A stretch of 64,000 bases of DNA from Clostridium_I sp963725425. Lineage in GTDB: Bacteria > Bacillota > Clostridia > Clostridiales > Clostridiaceae. How positions within the stretch are numbered: the first letter of the stretch is position 1; the number at the start of each line of letters is the position of its first letter. Shown here one piece after another: positions 1-8,907 of the stretch. The stretch spans positions 434,001-498,000 of the forward strand of contig CAVRYJ010000031.1 of the NCBI GenBank assembly GCA_963725425.1, given 5' to 3'. Position numbers and translations under genes: made by a program. The notes below the pieces were generated by a model. The model was not told where the DNA came from, searched no databases, and was given only the letters and a program-made list of their open reading frames with translations.

Positions 1-138
1 TTTGTGGAATACCTCTTCATCACACACATTATGCCTAATTATCCTATTGGTAGAATCTATCATCTTTAACACCATCCGTATTTTAGTTGTATTAATTTCT
101 TGATAAAATTTTCCCCAAAAAAATCTGCTATTATTCAT
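1..138 (-). CDS. possible partial hypothetical protein (3' end outside window)
   Basis: An open frame on the minus strand starts with ATG at 138 and runs off the left edge without a stop (46 codons). No clear ribosome binding site precedes the ATG, and the composition is only weakly protein-like. It could be the start of a gene divergent from the iron-storage operon, or chance. No family recognised. Confidence 0.25.
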   Translation of the reverse strand, partial: MNNSRFFWGKFYQEINTTKIRMVLKMIDSTNRIIRHNVCDEEVFHK

Positions 139-238
139 AGATATATAAATCGTGAATATATTTTTTGTTTAGCATAAATTTCTTCATTTTGGGAACTATA
201 TATGTGTTTATAAAAATGTATTGTAGAGGTGTATTAAT

Positions 239-673
239 ATGAATAATGAAAATAATGGATTACACACAGATCCACAAAAAGTGCCAAAAGACATTGATCA
301 GTTGCATTCAAAGTATGACAACTTAAGTGAAAAAGTAAAACAATTAGAACTTAATACCACAACCATAGGTGCCGACCTTAAACAAATCAATACAAATATA
401 GATGAAATTCTCCTAAAGTTAAACAAACTTTCTGATAAATACGAAGAAATAGAGCAGGAGAAAGCTGAAGAAAACCCCATAGCCCGTTCTATGAAGAAAA
501 TTTTTACCAATCCCTTAAGAAAGATTGCAGTAGGAACGCTTAGTGCAGTTTATGCTGTGGCAGATAAAACTATAGAGGAAACCTCAAATTTTAGAGAGAG
601 TCTTGAGGACATTGTGGCAGAAGCACAATATTTAAACAAAAAAAAGAAGATACCCCCTGTGCAAAATGAATAA
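239..673 (+). CDS. coiled-coil accessory protein of putative ferrosome operon
   Basis: A 144-residue protein with a GAGGTG ribosome binding site just upstream. Residues 20-75 form a charged heptad-like coiled coil. Residues 90-110 (PLRKIAVGTLSAVYAVADK) are an amphipathic or weakly hydrophobic stretch, followed by a helical, Lys-rich tail. There is no signal peptide. It is the first gene of a run of four same-strand genes ending in a P1B-type ATPase (spacings of about 48, 61 and 32 bp). Ferrosome (fez) operons carry small accessory proteins of this kind beside the ATPase, so a role in building or scaffolding the iron-storage compartment is a context inference. By sequence alone I cannot assign a family. 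Confidence 0.7.
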   Translation: MNNENNGLHTDPQKVPKDIDQLHSKYDNLSEKVKQLELNTTTIGADLKQINTNIDEILLKLNKLSDKYEEIEQEKAEENPIARSMKKIFTNPLRKIAVGTLSAVYAVADKTIEETSNFRESLEDIVAEAQYLNKKKKIPPVQNE

Positions 674-721
674 GTATAATTTATATACATCAAATTATCA
701 CAACACAAAAGGAGCATTTTA

Positions 722-988
722 ATGAGATCCAACGTTCAAAATACAACACTACATGATAATATTCGGAATATAGATAACAATCTTACTAGTCTTGAAAAAG
801 CATTGAAAGACATGGTTAAAATTAGTATTAAAGAAATAATAGATGACCCAACAAAAGAAAAGGAGTTAATCTCTTTATGGGCGAATCACGCCAATAATAT
901 AAGTGATTTCTTTTTGAGGAAATGCGAAAAAGCAGGCAACAAATCACTTTACAAAAACATTGTAAAGCATATTATGTTCAACAAATAA
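722..988 (+). CDS. small hypothetical protein of putative ferrosome operon
   Basis: An 88-residue protein with a good AGGAG ribosome binding site about 9 bases before ATG. It is predicted helical and mostly soluble, with no membrane segment. It has an N-terminal acidic/polar half and a basic C-terminal half (residues 60-88) with one Cys. It sits between the coiled-coil protein and the DUF6110-like gene on the same strand, so it is probably co-transcribed with them. No family recognised and no DNA-binding motif seen; it does not look like a repressor. Function unknown apart from the operon context. Confidence 0.6.
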   Translation: MRSNVQNTTLHDNIRNIDNNLTSLEKALKDMVKISIKEIIDDPTKEKELISLWANHANNISDFFLRKCEKAGNKSLYKNIVKHIMFNK

Positions 989-1049
989 TGATTAAAACTC
1001 CTCTATTAGTCAATAATTCAAATGATGATTAATAGGAGGTGTTAAATAT

Positions 1050-1358
1050 ATGAACAATAAGAAATTTTTATATGGAGTTGTGGTTGGAATTTTAGGTTGC
1101 AATATCTGCCATTCCTTAATCAAAGACAGATTGCACCCTATAGCTGTTAAAATAGTTAGAGGTGCTCTAGTTGCTAAAGACACTACTAAATCATTCGCAG
1201 AAGAAGTTAACGAAAAAGCTATGGAACATCGGAAGGAACGCTTTAGACGAGTAGCAGAAAGCCTTGAACCTACGTTGTCAAATCGCAATAATCAAATTTC
1301 TGCAAATATTGATGAATTAAAAAAACAACTTAATGAATTAAAAGACAAAATTAAATAA
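1050..1358 (+). CDS. DUF6110-like small membrane protein of putative ferrosome operon
   Basis: A 102-residue protein with a strong AGGAGGTG ribosome binding site at about 1035-1042. Residues 5-24 form one hydrophobic segment (FLYGVVVGILGCNICHSLI), glycine-rich and with a Cys-x-x-x-His pattern. Residues 75-102 are a coiled coil. This layout, a single N-terminal membrane or hairpin segment followed by a helical tail, resembles the DUF6110 family that neighbours HMA_2-type P1B ATPases in clostridia; the family name is from memory and not checked. It lies 32 bp upstream of the ATPase gene. I infer a membrane partner of the ATPase, analogous to small Fez proteins. Confidence 0.65.
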   Translation: MNNKKFLYGVVVGILGCNICHSLIKDRLHPIAVKIVRGALVAKDTTKSFAEEVNEKAMEHRKERFRRVAESLEPTLSNRNNQISANIDELKKQLNELKDKIK

Positions 1359-1390
1359 AAGCAGCTCTTTTAAAGGAGGCAAAGTAACCT

Positions 1391-3565
1391 GTGATTAATG
1401 AGATAAGTGTCCTCCCAGGACGAATACATTTTAGAAGCAATAAGGTTTATGGCGACATGCTGTTAGCAAGATATATAAATTCTTACATAGAAGACCTGTA
1501 TGGAGTGACATATAGCAGTACTAACCATACTACTGGCTCTATTTTGATAGTATATGATATGGCGAAAACAAGTCATATACTTCTTGCGGCGAGTATTGAA
1601 TCTGCTATTGCCTCAGTAGATAATTCAGAGAAACAAAAAATGCAAAAACATGAGATTTATTATAAAACTATAGAAAAAAGAGATAGAGTAAAAGGAAAAT
1701 TCCTATGCTTTTCAGTACTATATTTATTGCTTAAACTAAAGCATTTTACTCTTGGAAAGTTTTCTATAAGTAGAAATGTCCGCATACTTGAAGCTGCTTC
1801 TGCTGTAACAATTATAGGTGGATATCCACTATTAAAAAATCTGTATAAAAAATTCAGTAGAGATGTACCTACTGATTCAGATATATTGCTTAAGCTCACT
1901 GCCACATCATTAACTATATTACGTGAGAGTTGTGATGGAATCTTAGTACTTATTTTAAAAAATCTCAGTGACTACATTAAATATTCTGCTGAATCACAAT
2001 GCCTGCGAATACTTAACTCAGGAATGGGAAAAACTGCAGAAATGGTTTGGCTGGCATTGGATAATAATGATCAAGTTCTTGTACCTGTGAACACTATAAA
2101 TATTGGTGACATGATATATATTCACAAGGGAGAAGTTGCCCCTGTAAATGGTGAAATATTCAGTGGAGCTGCTATAGTCAATAGTCTCTACAATACAGGT
2201 CAGCCTATAGTAACCCATGTAAGCAGTGGTAACAAAATTCAAGAAGGTGCTGCTGTAGTTTTCGGCGAATTAAAAGTAAAAATAGAGAGTATTCCAATCT
2301 CAGTTACAAAAAAAGACTTATCTTTAGATGATTTAAATATACATAAAAAGGTTGGTGCTTATCAGAATAGAATTACTAAAATGGCCTTAGGAGTAGCATG
2401 TTTAAACTATATATTAACAGGTAACATGTTAAATGCTTTATCCTTACTACTTGTACTTACTCCATCCGCTACTTCTACTGCACTTAGTCATGGCATGAAA
2501 AACTATGTAGCTTTATTAAAAAGTCACAATATATATTTAAGAAATCCCAATACCTTTGAGAATATCGTAAACACAAATAGTATTATGTTTGATAAAACTG
2601 GTACTCTAACCCATGGCTATATGAGGATTATAAGCTTGGAGTCTTTTAACAAGGATTATTCTCAACATGAATTACTAAAGATTTGTGCTGCCTGTGAAAC
2701 CCATAACTATCATCCTATTTCAATTACACTACAGGATTATGCTAGTGGAGACTATGATATATCAAAACTAAAAAGCTCTGTACTAATCCCATCACAAGGA
2801 ATAGAAGCTGTTTACGACAATCATAAATTGCTAATTGGTAATATAAAATTTTTTAAAAAGAAAAATATAAATATTACTAAAGGTATTAGTAAATATAAAA
2901 ACTATGAGCAGCAATTCTATTATCCTATACTTATTGCAATTGATAACGAACTGGTAGGCATTATATGTATGGAAGATGAAGTTCGCAGAAATGCTAATTT
3001 ACTTATTGATAAGCTTAAATATAGGGGTATAAACGATATAAGTTTATTAACTGGTGATACTTATGAAAAATCATGTTATACAGCTAAAGCACTTGGAATA
3101 GAAAAAGTTTATGCTGAATGTAGCTATGAAGATAAGGTATCAGTAATAAGATGCTCTAATAAGTTGGGCACAGTTATGATGGTTGGAGACGGAGTAAATG
3201 ACATTGATGCAATGAAAGCCGCTGGTATAAGTATAAGTTTTGCCAGTTCTTCCTGTGATAAAATTAAACTTCAATCCGACTGCATTATTTTTGATGACAA
3301 TATTGACCGTATTGCAGATCTTATTTATATGTCAAGAATATCTCACAAATTCATAAGACAAAACATTGCTTTTTCACAATTTTATAACATTGTATTTGGA
3401 GCTTTGTCATTTTTTCAATGTTTTGATACATTTACAGCTAAAAGTTTGAATACTATTAATTCTTTAATAGTTCTATTGCTAAATGAAAGAATACGATGGA
3501 TTGTACCTGATAATATGTTTGAGTATGAACTTAAGGTATCATCAAAAAATAGCAAATACACTTAA
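1391..3565 (+). CDS. P1B-type (FezB-like) ATPase, probable ferrosome metal transporter, divergent active-site motifs
   Basis: A 724-residue P-type ATPase with a GTG start at 1391 preceded by AGGAGG (1374-1379). The N-terminus is an HMA-like fold without a CxxC metal site but with R-x-H-x-R at residues 11-15 (RIHFR), a hallmark reported for ferrosome P1B-6 ATPases (FezB). Several membrane segments follow (roughly 100-155, 175-200, 330-365, 660-700). The phosphorylation motif DKTGTLT begins at residue 401, the HP motif lies near 440, and the hinge GDGVND is at 599-604. Two motifs are odd: the actuator TGE is TGQ (Gln271), and the usual membrane CPC/SPC motif is TPS (357-359) with no Cys. FezB-type ATPases are thought to load iron into a membrane-bound store. 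Assignment rests on the motif plus the small-gene operon; a plain heavy-metal ATPase is the alternative. Confidence 0.75.
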   Translation: MINEISVLPGRIHFRSNKVYGDMLLARYINSYIEDLYGVTYSSTNHTTGSILIVYDMAKTSHILLAASIESAIASVDNSEKQKMQKHEIYYKTIEKRDRVKGKFLCFSVLYLLLKLKHFTLGKFSISRNVRILEAASAVTIIGGYPLLKNLYKKFSRDVPTDSDILLKLTATSLTILRESCDGILVLILKNLSDYIKYSAESQCLRILNSGMGKTAEMVWLALDNNDQVLVPVNTINIGDMIYIHKGEVAPVNGEIFSGAAIVNSLYNTGQPIVTHVSSGNKIQEGAAVVFGELKVKIESIPISVTKKDLSLDDLNIHKKVGAYQNRITKMALGVACLNYILTGNMLNALSLLLVLTPSATSTALSHGMKNYVALLKSHNIYLRNPNTFENIVNTNSIMFDKTGTLTHGYMRIISLESFNKDYSQHELLKICAACETHNYHPISITLQDYASGDYDISKLKSSVLIPSQGIEAVYDNHKLLIGNIKFFKKKNINITKGISKYKNYEQQFYYPILIAIDNELVGIICMEDEVRRNANLLIDKLKYRGINDISLLTGDTYEKSCYTAKALGIEKVYAECSYEDKVSVIRCSNKLGTVMMVGDGVNDIDAMKAAGISISFASSSCDKIKLQSDCIIFDDNIDRIADLIYMSRISHKFIRQNIAFSQFYNIVFGALSFFQCFDTFTAKSLNTINSLIVLLLNERIRWIVPDNMFEYELKVSSKNSKYT

Positions 3566-3604
3566 AAGAGCCACATCATGAATATCCATAATGTGGCTCT
3601 TTTA
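3564..3604 (+). terminator. Rho-independent terminator of the ATPase operon
   Basis: A 13-bp stem (AAAAGAGCCACAT / ATGTGGCTCTTTT) with a 14-base loop, ending in a T-run directly after the ATPase stop codon. Confidence 0.85.
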
Positions 3605-3698
3605 AAAATTTTTCAATTAGGCAGTAAATGCATGATAAACACAAAAATGTAAAATCGCAATACTATAATATTTTATATTGTAAATTATGTCCTATTGC

Positions 3699-4562
3699 TT
3701 ATCTGATAATTTGTTGTAAATAAGGTATGAGTTTTTCTCTCAATTCTGGACGTTTTAGTGCGTATTCAATATTTGCCTGAATAAAACCAAATTTATCTCC
3801 TATGTCGTATCTTTTTCCCTCAAAAGAACATGCATAGATGGCTTCTCTTTTTAATAATTCTCCTAATGCATCTGTAAGCTGAATTTCTCCGCCTTTTCCA
3901 GGTTTAGTTTTCTCTAATATATCAAATATATCAGGAGTTATTATATATCTCCCAAGAATGGCAATATTCGATGAAGCTTCTTCTTTTTTAGGTTTTTCAA
4001 TCATATTTTTTACCTTATAAACCCCATCTTCGATTTCTATACCTTCAACAATACCATATTTAGACACATCATTTTCATCTACTGGCTGAACTCCTAATAT
4101 AGATGTATTATATTTATCGTAGCAATTTATCAATTGTTTTAAACATGGGACTTTGCTATCTACTATGTCATCTCCAAGCATTACTGCAAATGGATCATTC
4201 CCAGCAAAATTCTTTGCAAGACTTATAGCATGACCCAATCCTTTAGGCTCATTTTGACGCACATAACATATATTAACCATGTTGCTTATGTCCTGTACAA
4301 GCTCTAATAATTCTTCTTTCCCACTATTTCTTAGATCTTCTTCAAGTTCTGCAGACTTGTCAAAATGGTCCTCAATGCATTTTTTATTTCTCCCTATTAT
4401 TATCAATACCTCTTCAATTCCTGAATTCACTGCTTCTTCAACAATATATTGAATTGTTGGTTTATCCACTATTGGTAACATTTCCTTTGGCTGTGCTTTT
4501 GTAGCTGGCAGAAATCTTGTTCCAAGCCCTGCCGCTGGAATTACTGCTTTTTTTACACTCAT
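3699..4562 (-). CDS. galU: UTP--glucose-1-phosphate uridylyltransferase
   Basis: A 287-residue enzyme that makes UDP-glucose from UTP and glucose 1-phosphate. The nucleotide-binding signature AAGLGTRFLPATKAQPKE lies at about residues 10-27. Also visible are the GLGHAI segment, the metal-binding Asp in MLGDDIV and EKPKKEEA, all typical of bacterial GalU at its usual length of about 290 residues. An AAAGG ribosome binding site precedes ATG at 4562. It lies downstream of the GtrB/GT39 glycosylation genes on the same strand, separated by about 185 bp containing a stem-loop, so it may feed UDP-glucose to the lipid-linked glucosylation cassette. Confidence 0.93.
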   Translation of the reverse strand: MSVKKAVIPAAGLGTRFLPATKAQPKEMLPIVDKPTIQYIVEEAVNSGIEEVLIIIGRNKKCIEDHFDKSAELEEDLRNSGKEELLELVQDISNMVNICYVRQNEPKGLGHAISLAKNFAGNDPFAVMLGDDIVDSKVPCLKQLINCYDKYNTSILGVQPVDENDVSKYGIVEGIEIEDGVYKVKNMIEKPKKEEASSNIAILGRYIITPDIFDILEKTKPGKGGEIQLTDALGELLKREAIYACSFEGKRYDIGDKFGFIQANIEYALKRPELREKLIPYLQQIIR

Positions 4563-4620
4563 ACTTTACGACCTTTCTTTATACGTATAGTTTTTACATT
4601 AAGTCTTCTTTTAAGAATAC

Positions 4621-4662
4621 CAGTTTAATGAATTCTAACTATCATTAAAATTCATTAAACTG
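4621..4662. repeat. 14-bp perfect stem-loop between galU and the GT39 gene
   Basis: CAGTTTAATGAATT and its exact inverse flank a 14-base loop. It lies between the GT39 stop and the galU start. There is no strong T-run on either side, so it may be a weak terminator or an RNA stability element. Confidence 0.55.
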
Positions 4663-4747
4663 TCTATACATCACAGTTAATTAGTTGTTTAATATTTGTT
4701 GATTTATAAATAGTTAAAATAAACAAAGTTCTTGTTTGAAATAATAA

Positions 4748-6825
4748 TTATTTTAAAGTTGAAGTTTTAGCATTAGGATTTAAGTCATATAATTCAGTAG
4801 AATTTGATCCACCACCAAATCCACTGAAGCCTTGATTTGACTTTTCTTTTTCTGAAGTAGTTGTAGAAGCTTTCCAATCACTATCTGGAACAAGCTTCCC
4901 ATTTGCTTTAATCCAAGTCATAATAGCACTATTTGAATTACTACTACCAGTTGCTCCTCCAAACCCCATTCCGCCTTTGCTGCTACCAGCACTTGCCATA
5001 GCATATCTTATATCTCCATCAGCAACTAATTGTTTAAACTGATTTACAGTAAGTATTGGATCTGATCCACTAAAACCTCCAAGGGTCAATATTGGTTCAC
5101 CAGTCTTAAGTATTAAATCCGAACCATAAGTCATTGCTGAAGGAACTTCAACAAGATATTTTTCATTTTTCCTGTTAGCTTCTAAAAATTTTATAAGCTT
5201 TGAATTGTCAGTAGTAGTTGTAGCTCCATATCCTTGCTGTTTACTTGAAAAAAGTTCTAACCCAGCAGAAGGACTACTACCATTCATTTGGTGAAACATT
5301 GGCGTAAATGACCAAACCGTCGGAGCTACTAAAATCCCTGTAAATGCTATACCAATTAGTATTTTATTTAATTTGGTATTCCCTTGCTCTAGAATATTAT
5401 CTCCACTTCTAGTTATATTAACTAGAGCTAGAATTATTGAAAATAGAATTCCTAAAAGCCCTGTTATTAAAATTACAATTTTGTAACCATTTGAGGTGCT
5501 ATAATTATATGAAAGAATAAGTATCTCAACAAGCCCATTTATAATAAATGCCGTTGGTAAAATCCATTTTTTCCATGTGCCTTCTTTGAAAAGCTTCCAC
5601 ATAACTGTTAATCCTATTCCAACCAAAGCTGCGATAGATGGTGCCATTGTAGTTAAATAATATGTGTGGGTTATACTTTTTGAAAAGCTAAAATATATAA
5701 ACTCAGGCAATAGCCATGTGAACCATAATAATAAAGATAACTTTTTTTTGTTATCGAATGGGATTTTGAATTTTTCCTCTACTGCTGCCACAATAAATCC
5801 AATTAGAGCCAGTGGCAAAAGCCAAGCTATTTGATCTGACATATTATTTTTGAAAACAATCTCAGTATACTCGTACTTGAACTTTGTCCTCCACCTGCCA
5901 TACCATATTTTTTCATTTCAGCAGTAGTAATACCTTTAGTTGTTCCTGTTTGCATCTTAGTCTTGTTACCTGTTTTGCTTGATCCATTTTTTAATGATCC
6001 TTTCGTGCCTTGACCTCTACCATAACTATTTCCACCTAAACCTACTCTCTGTAGTCCATTATGGCCTATTATAAGTTCCATTACTGTATTATTAGTACTA
6101 CTTCCTATAAAAGGTCTATCGCTTGCAGGTACTAAGTCAGCAATTACAGCCCATGATAGTGATACAACTAAAAGAACAATGGTACCTAAAACAAGATGTT
6201 TTATTCTCTTTTTAATAGGTATAGCAGAAGAAAGAAGATATGTTATATATATAGCTGGAGCCACCATATATGCTTCTACCATCTTAATATTAAAACCTAT
6301 TCCCACAATAGCTAAACTTAATATAAGGAATTTCAATTTTCCTTTTTCGGCAGCTATAAAAAGAGCCCAACATGCAAGTACCAAAGATAAAACAAGTAAA
6401 TTATCTATTGTATTATTTCTACTTGATGCTACAAATATGGGAGTTACCGCAAGGCATAGCGCTGCGATTAGTCCTGCACCGGTTCCAAAAGACCTTTTAA
6501 CAAGGTAATATAGAACCCATACTGAAAGCACACCAGCAATAGCTTGTGGAAGAATTATACTCCATCCGTTAAAACCAAATATTTTTGCGAATATCGTTTG
6601 TATCCAAAACCCAAAAGGCGGCTTATCAATAGTTACAAATCCTGCCGGATCATAGGATGCAAAGAAGAAATTTTTAAAGTTCATCATCATGCTTTTTACA
6701 CCTGCAGCATAAAAAGTATTGGCGTATCCCTCTATACCTATATTGGCAAAATTTAATATTGCAGATAAGATTAAAATTAGTGCTAGTAAAACTTTTTCCC
6801 TTGTTGATTCTATTTTTTCCTTCAA
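4748..6825 (-). pseudogene. GT39 (ArnT/YkcB-like) membrane glycosyltransferase, single frameshift
   Basis: Two overlapping frames (5827-6825 and 4748-5842) make one 692-residue GT-C glycosyltransferase of the ArnT/PMT superfamily. The N-terminal half has many membrane helices and the acidic first-loop and DKPPFGFW motifs. A Gly/Ser/Thr-rich external loop follows (about 265-320). More helices and a soluble C-terminal domain are encoded after the break. The start is TTG at 6825 with GGGGAGG upstream, 14 bp after the GT2 gene. The frame breaks at the five-T run 5847-5851; one extra base would restore ...RLFSKNNMSDQIAWLL.... The family transfers sugars from polyprenyl-phosphate donors to extracellular acceptors. 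B. subtilis has a comparable ykcB/ykcC pair. It could be a sequencing error, phase variation or true loss. Confidence 0.85.
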
Positions 6826-6839
6826 TTTAATGACCTCCC

Positions 6840-7805
6840 CTAGTTGTTATCATTCTTTTTATCAGCTTTATTATAATTTATTGTGCTAGCAATTATATAA
6901 TTAGGCCTGGCTTTACTTTCATCGAAAATTCTTCCAATATATTGTCCCATTATACCAATGCTTGTAAGAACTAAACCAAACATCAAGAGATTAATTGCTA
7001 TAATTAAACCAAAGTTCAAAATTGATGTATGGTTAACTATATTTTTTATAATAACACCCACAAGTGAAATTAACCCTGCTAAAAAAGACAGACCTCCCAA
7101 ATATGCAGCAATAACAAGTGGTTTATATGAAAATGAAGTTATACCATCAAAAGCTAACTTCATCATTTTTTTCAAAGGATATTTGCTCTCTCCTGCAAAT
7201 CTCTCCTGCCTTGTCATTTCAACAAATGTCTGCTTATATCCAACCCAACTAACAAGACCTCTTACGTATCTGTTTCTTTCAGGAAGAGAAATCAAAGCAT
7301 CACAAACTTTCCTGTCTATAAGCCTAAAATCTCCTGTATCTACAGGAATGTCAATACTCGTCATACTCTTTAGTACCCTATAGAATGTTTTTGCAGTGAA
7401 TTTTTTTAAGAAAGACTCACCTTGCCTCTTAATTCTTTTTGCATATACAACTTCATATCCTTCTTTCCATTTTTCAATCATCTGTGGAATGACTTCTGGA
7501 GGATCCTGAAGATCCGCATCTATTACAACAATAGCATTTCCTGCTGCTAGATCCATTCCCGCCGTTATTGCACACTGATGTCCAAAATTTCTTGAAAAAT
7601 TTATAAGTTTGATTTTTTGATCCTTCACACATATTTTTTCAACTTTATCTCTTGTGGCATCACGGCTACCATCATTCATAAATATAATTTCATAATTTTC
7701 TTTAACAGAATCCATGACTTCTTTCAGTCTTTTGTAACTCTCATCAATAACAAGCTCTTCGTTATACAATGGCACTATTACAGAATAAACTATTTCCTCA
7801 CTCAT
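6840..7805 (-). CDS. GtrB/DPM-like polyprenyl-phosphate glycosyltransferase (GT2)
   Basis: A 321-residue membrane-anchored GT2 enzyme. The catalytic domain (residues 1-230) starts with VIVPLYNEE, has FMNDGSRDAT and the metal-binding DADLQDPPEV motif, and a QRFAGESKYP segment typical of the GtrB/YkcC group. Two hydrophobic helices lie at about 230-300. These enzymes transfer glucose or a related sugar from a nucleotide sugar to undecaprenyl phosphate at the cytoplasmic face. GAGGTGAGGTG precedes ATG at 7805. It sits directly upstream of the GT39 gene and downstream of gtrA, giving the classic three-part system: GT2 makes the lipid-linked sugar, GtrA helps flip it, and the GT-C enzyme transfers it outside. 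The acceptor is probably a cell-wall polymer (inference). Confidence 0.9.
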   Translation of the reverse strand: MSEEIVYSVIVPLYNEELVIDESYKRLKEVMDSVKENYEIIFMNDGSRDATRDKVEKICVKDQKIKLINFSRNFGHQCAITAGMDLAAGNAIVVIDADLQDPPEVIPQMIEKWKEGYEVVYAKRIKRQGESFLKKFTAKTFYRVLKSMTSIDIPVDTGDFRLIDRKVCDALISLPERNRYVRGLVSWVGYKQTFVEMTRQERFAGESKYPLKKMMKLAFDGITSFSYKPLVIAAYLGGLSFLAGLISLVGVIIKNIVNHTSILNFGLIIAINLLMFGLVLTSIGIMGQYIGRIFDESKARPNYIIASTINYNKADKKNDNN

Positions 7806-8005
7806 TTGTTCACCTCACCTCAATATTATTTTAACTAGTTTCAACAATTTTTATACAATTTTCAAGTATTCTAATCATTTGTTATAATACTACCTAATGT
7901 AAGTGTCATTTTGGTGTCATTTTAGTGTTATATTTATGAACAATATATAAGTATTACCAGCTAAATACACATAAACAGGGTTCTTTTCTTAATCTGAAAG
8001 TTATT

Positions 8006-8043
8006 AACCGAGTTCTCAGCATCTTTGATGCTTAGAACCCGTT
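8006..8043 (-). terminator. imperfect inverted repeat at the end of gtrA
   Basis: GAGTTCTCAGCATC and GATGCTTAGAACCC form an imperfect 14-bp stem around a TTT loop, overlapping the frame-restored stop of gtrA. It has no clean T-run. Probable terminator or processing hairpin. Confidence 0.45.
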
Positions 8044-8489
8044 AGTACGAGGTATTGATTTTACAATTCCACCAAAAACCCAAAATCTGTATCCTATAAA
8101 ATTAACTACTTGAGCTAATATCATTGAAATAATCTTCGCAAAAAAGGATTCATAGAATTGTCTTTCATGAGTATTCGTAAACCTATTAAACTTACTCCTA
8201 GGGATGCTGAATTAACAACAATAAATTGGACAATTTCCATTGTTGTCTTCTTACTAGTTGGCCTATCATTAAAAATCCAAAACTTATTAAAAAGATAGCT
8301 ATTAAGCGTACCACTAGAATAAGAAACTATCTGACTTATGACATAATTAATTCCAAATACACTGTTTAGGAGAGAAAATATTCCAAAGTCAAACATAGTA
8401 TTTAAGCACCCTACACATCCAAATCTTATAATATGTTTATATCTTTCATTATTTATAAATGTGTTGTAAATATTTTTCACGGTAGCCAT
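8032..8489 (-). pseudogene. gtrA: GtrA-family flippase, single frameshift
   Basis: A GtrA-like membrane protein with four predicted helices, normally 130-155 residues. The visible frame stops after NPFLRRLFQ at 8121. Adding one base in the six-A run 8140-8145 continues the protein as NPFFAKIISMILAQVVNFIG and on to YRFWVFGG, a normal GtrA C-terminus ending at 8032 (152 residues). The start is ATG at 8489 behind AGAGGTGG; the GTG at 8498 overlaps the binding site and is less likely. GtrA proteins are thought to translocate lipid-linked glucose across the membrane. About 230 bp separate it from the GT2 gene. Its frameshift has the same type as that in the GT39 gene of the same cassette. Confidence 0.8.
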
Positions 8490-8907
8490 ATGTTCCACCT
8501 CTTTTTAATTATTGTTTGTATATCTTATTTTCGCATTATTTATTAACTATTAATTCATGCTCCTTGCTTTATACATATATAAAAAATAGCACCTGGAATC
8601 AACCAAATGCTTATACATATTTTAAGATGGGTAATCTCTATATTTATATATTAATCTTTATTTATGGCAATTCTATGACAACATTGAATACTAATTGCAA
8701 ATAATTTCATCACTATATTAAAAAACATGGTATAACTTTTTTAAGCTAATTTTAATCTTTATTTTGTTTAATATAAGAGTATAAATAACAGAATGCACAA
8801 TAATTTTTTGATTATTAAAAAACACTTTATTAAGATAAAAGCTTTATTGAAGTATATATATATGTTAAATTGTATATAGTAAAAAAAAAGTTCAAAGTGG
8901 TGATGAA
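8490..8907. other. AT-rich divergent intergenic region
   Basis: About 420 bp between the divergent gtrA and penicillin-binding protein genes. It contains poly-A/T tracts and a TTGAAG hexamer followed by TATATATA-rich sequence near 8853-8880 that could hold the PBP promoter. No gene, RNA or repeat recognised. Confidence 0.4.

Noticed and set aside
6179..6508. A 109-codon plus-strand frame opposite the GT39 gene
   Set aside because: It is a shadow of the real membrane protein gene with no binding site and no family resemblance.
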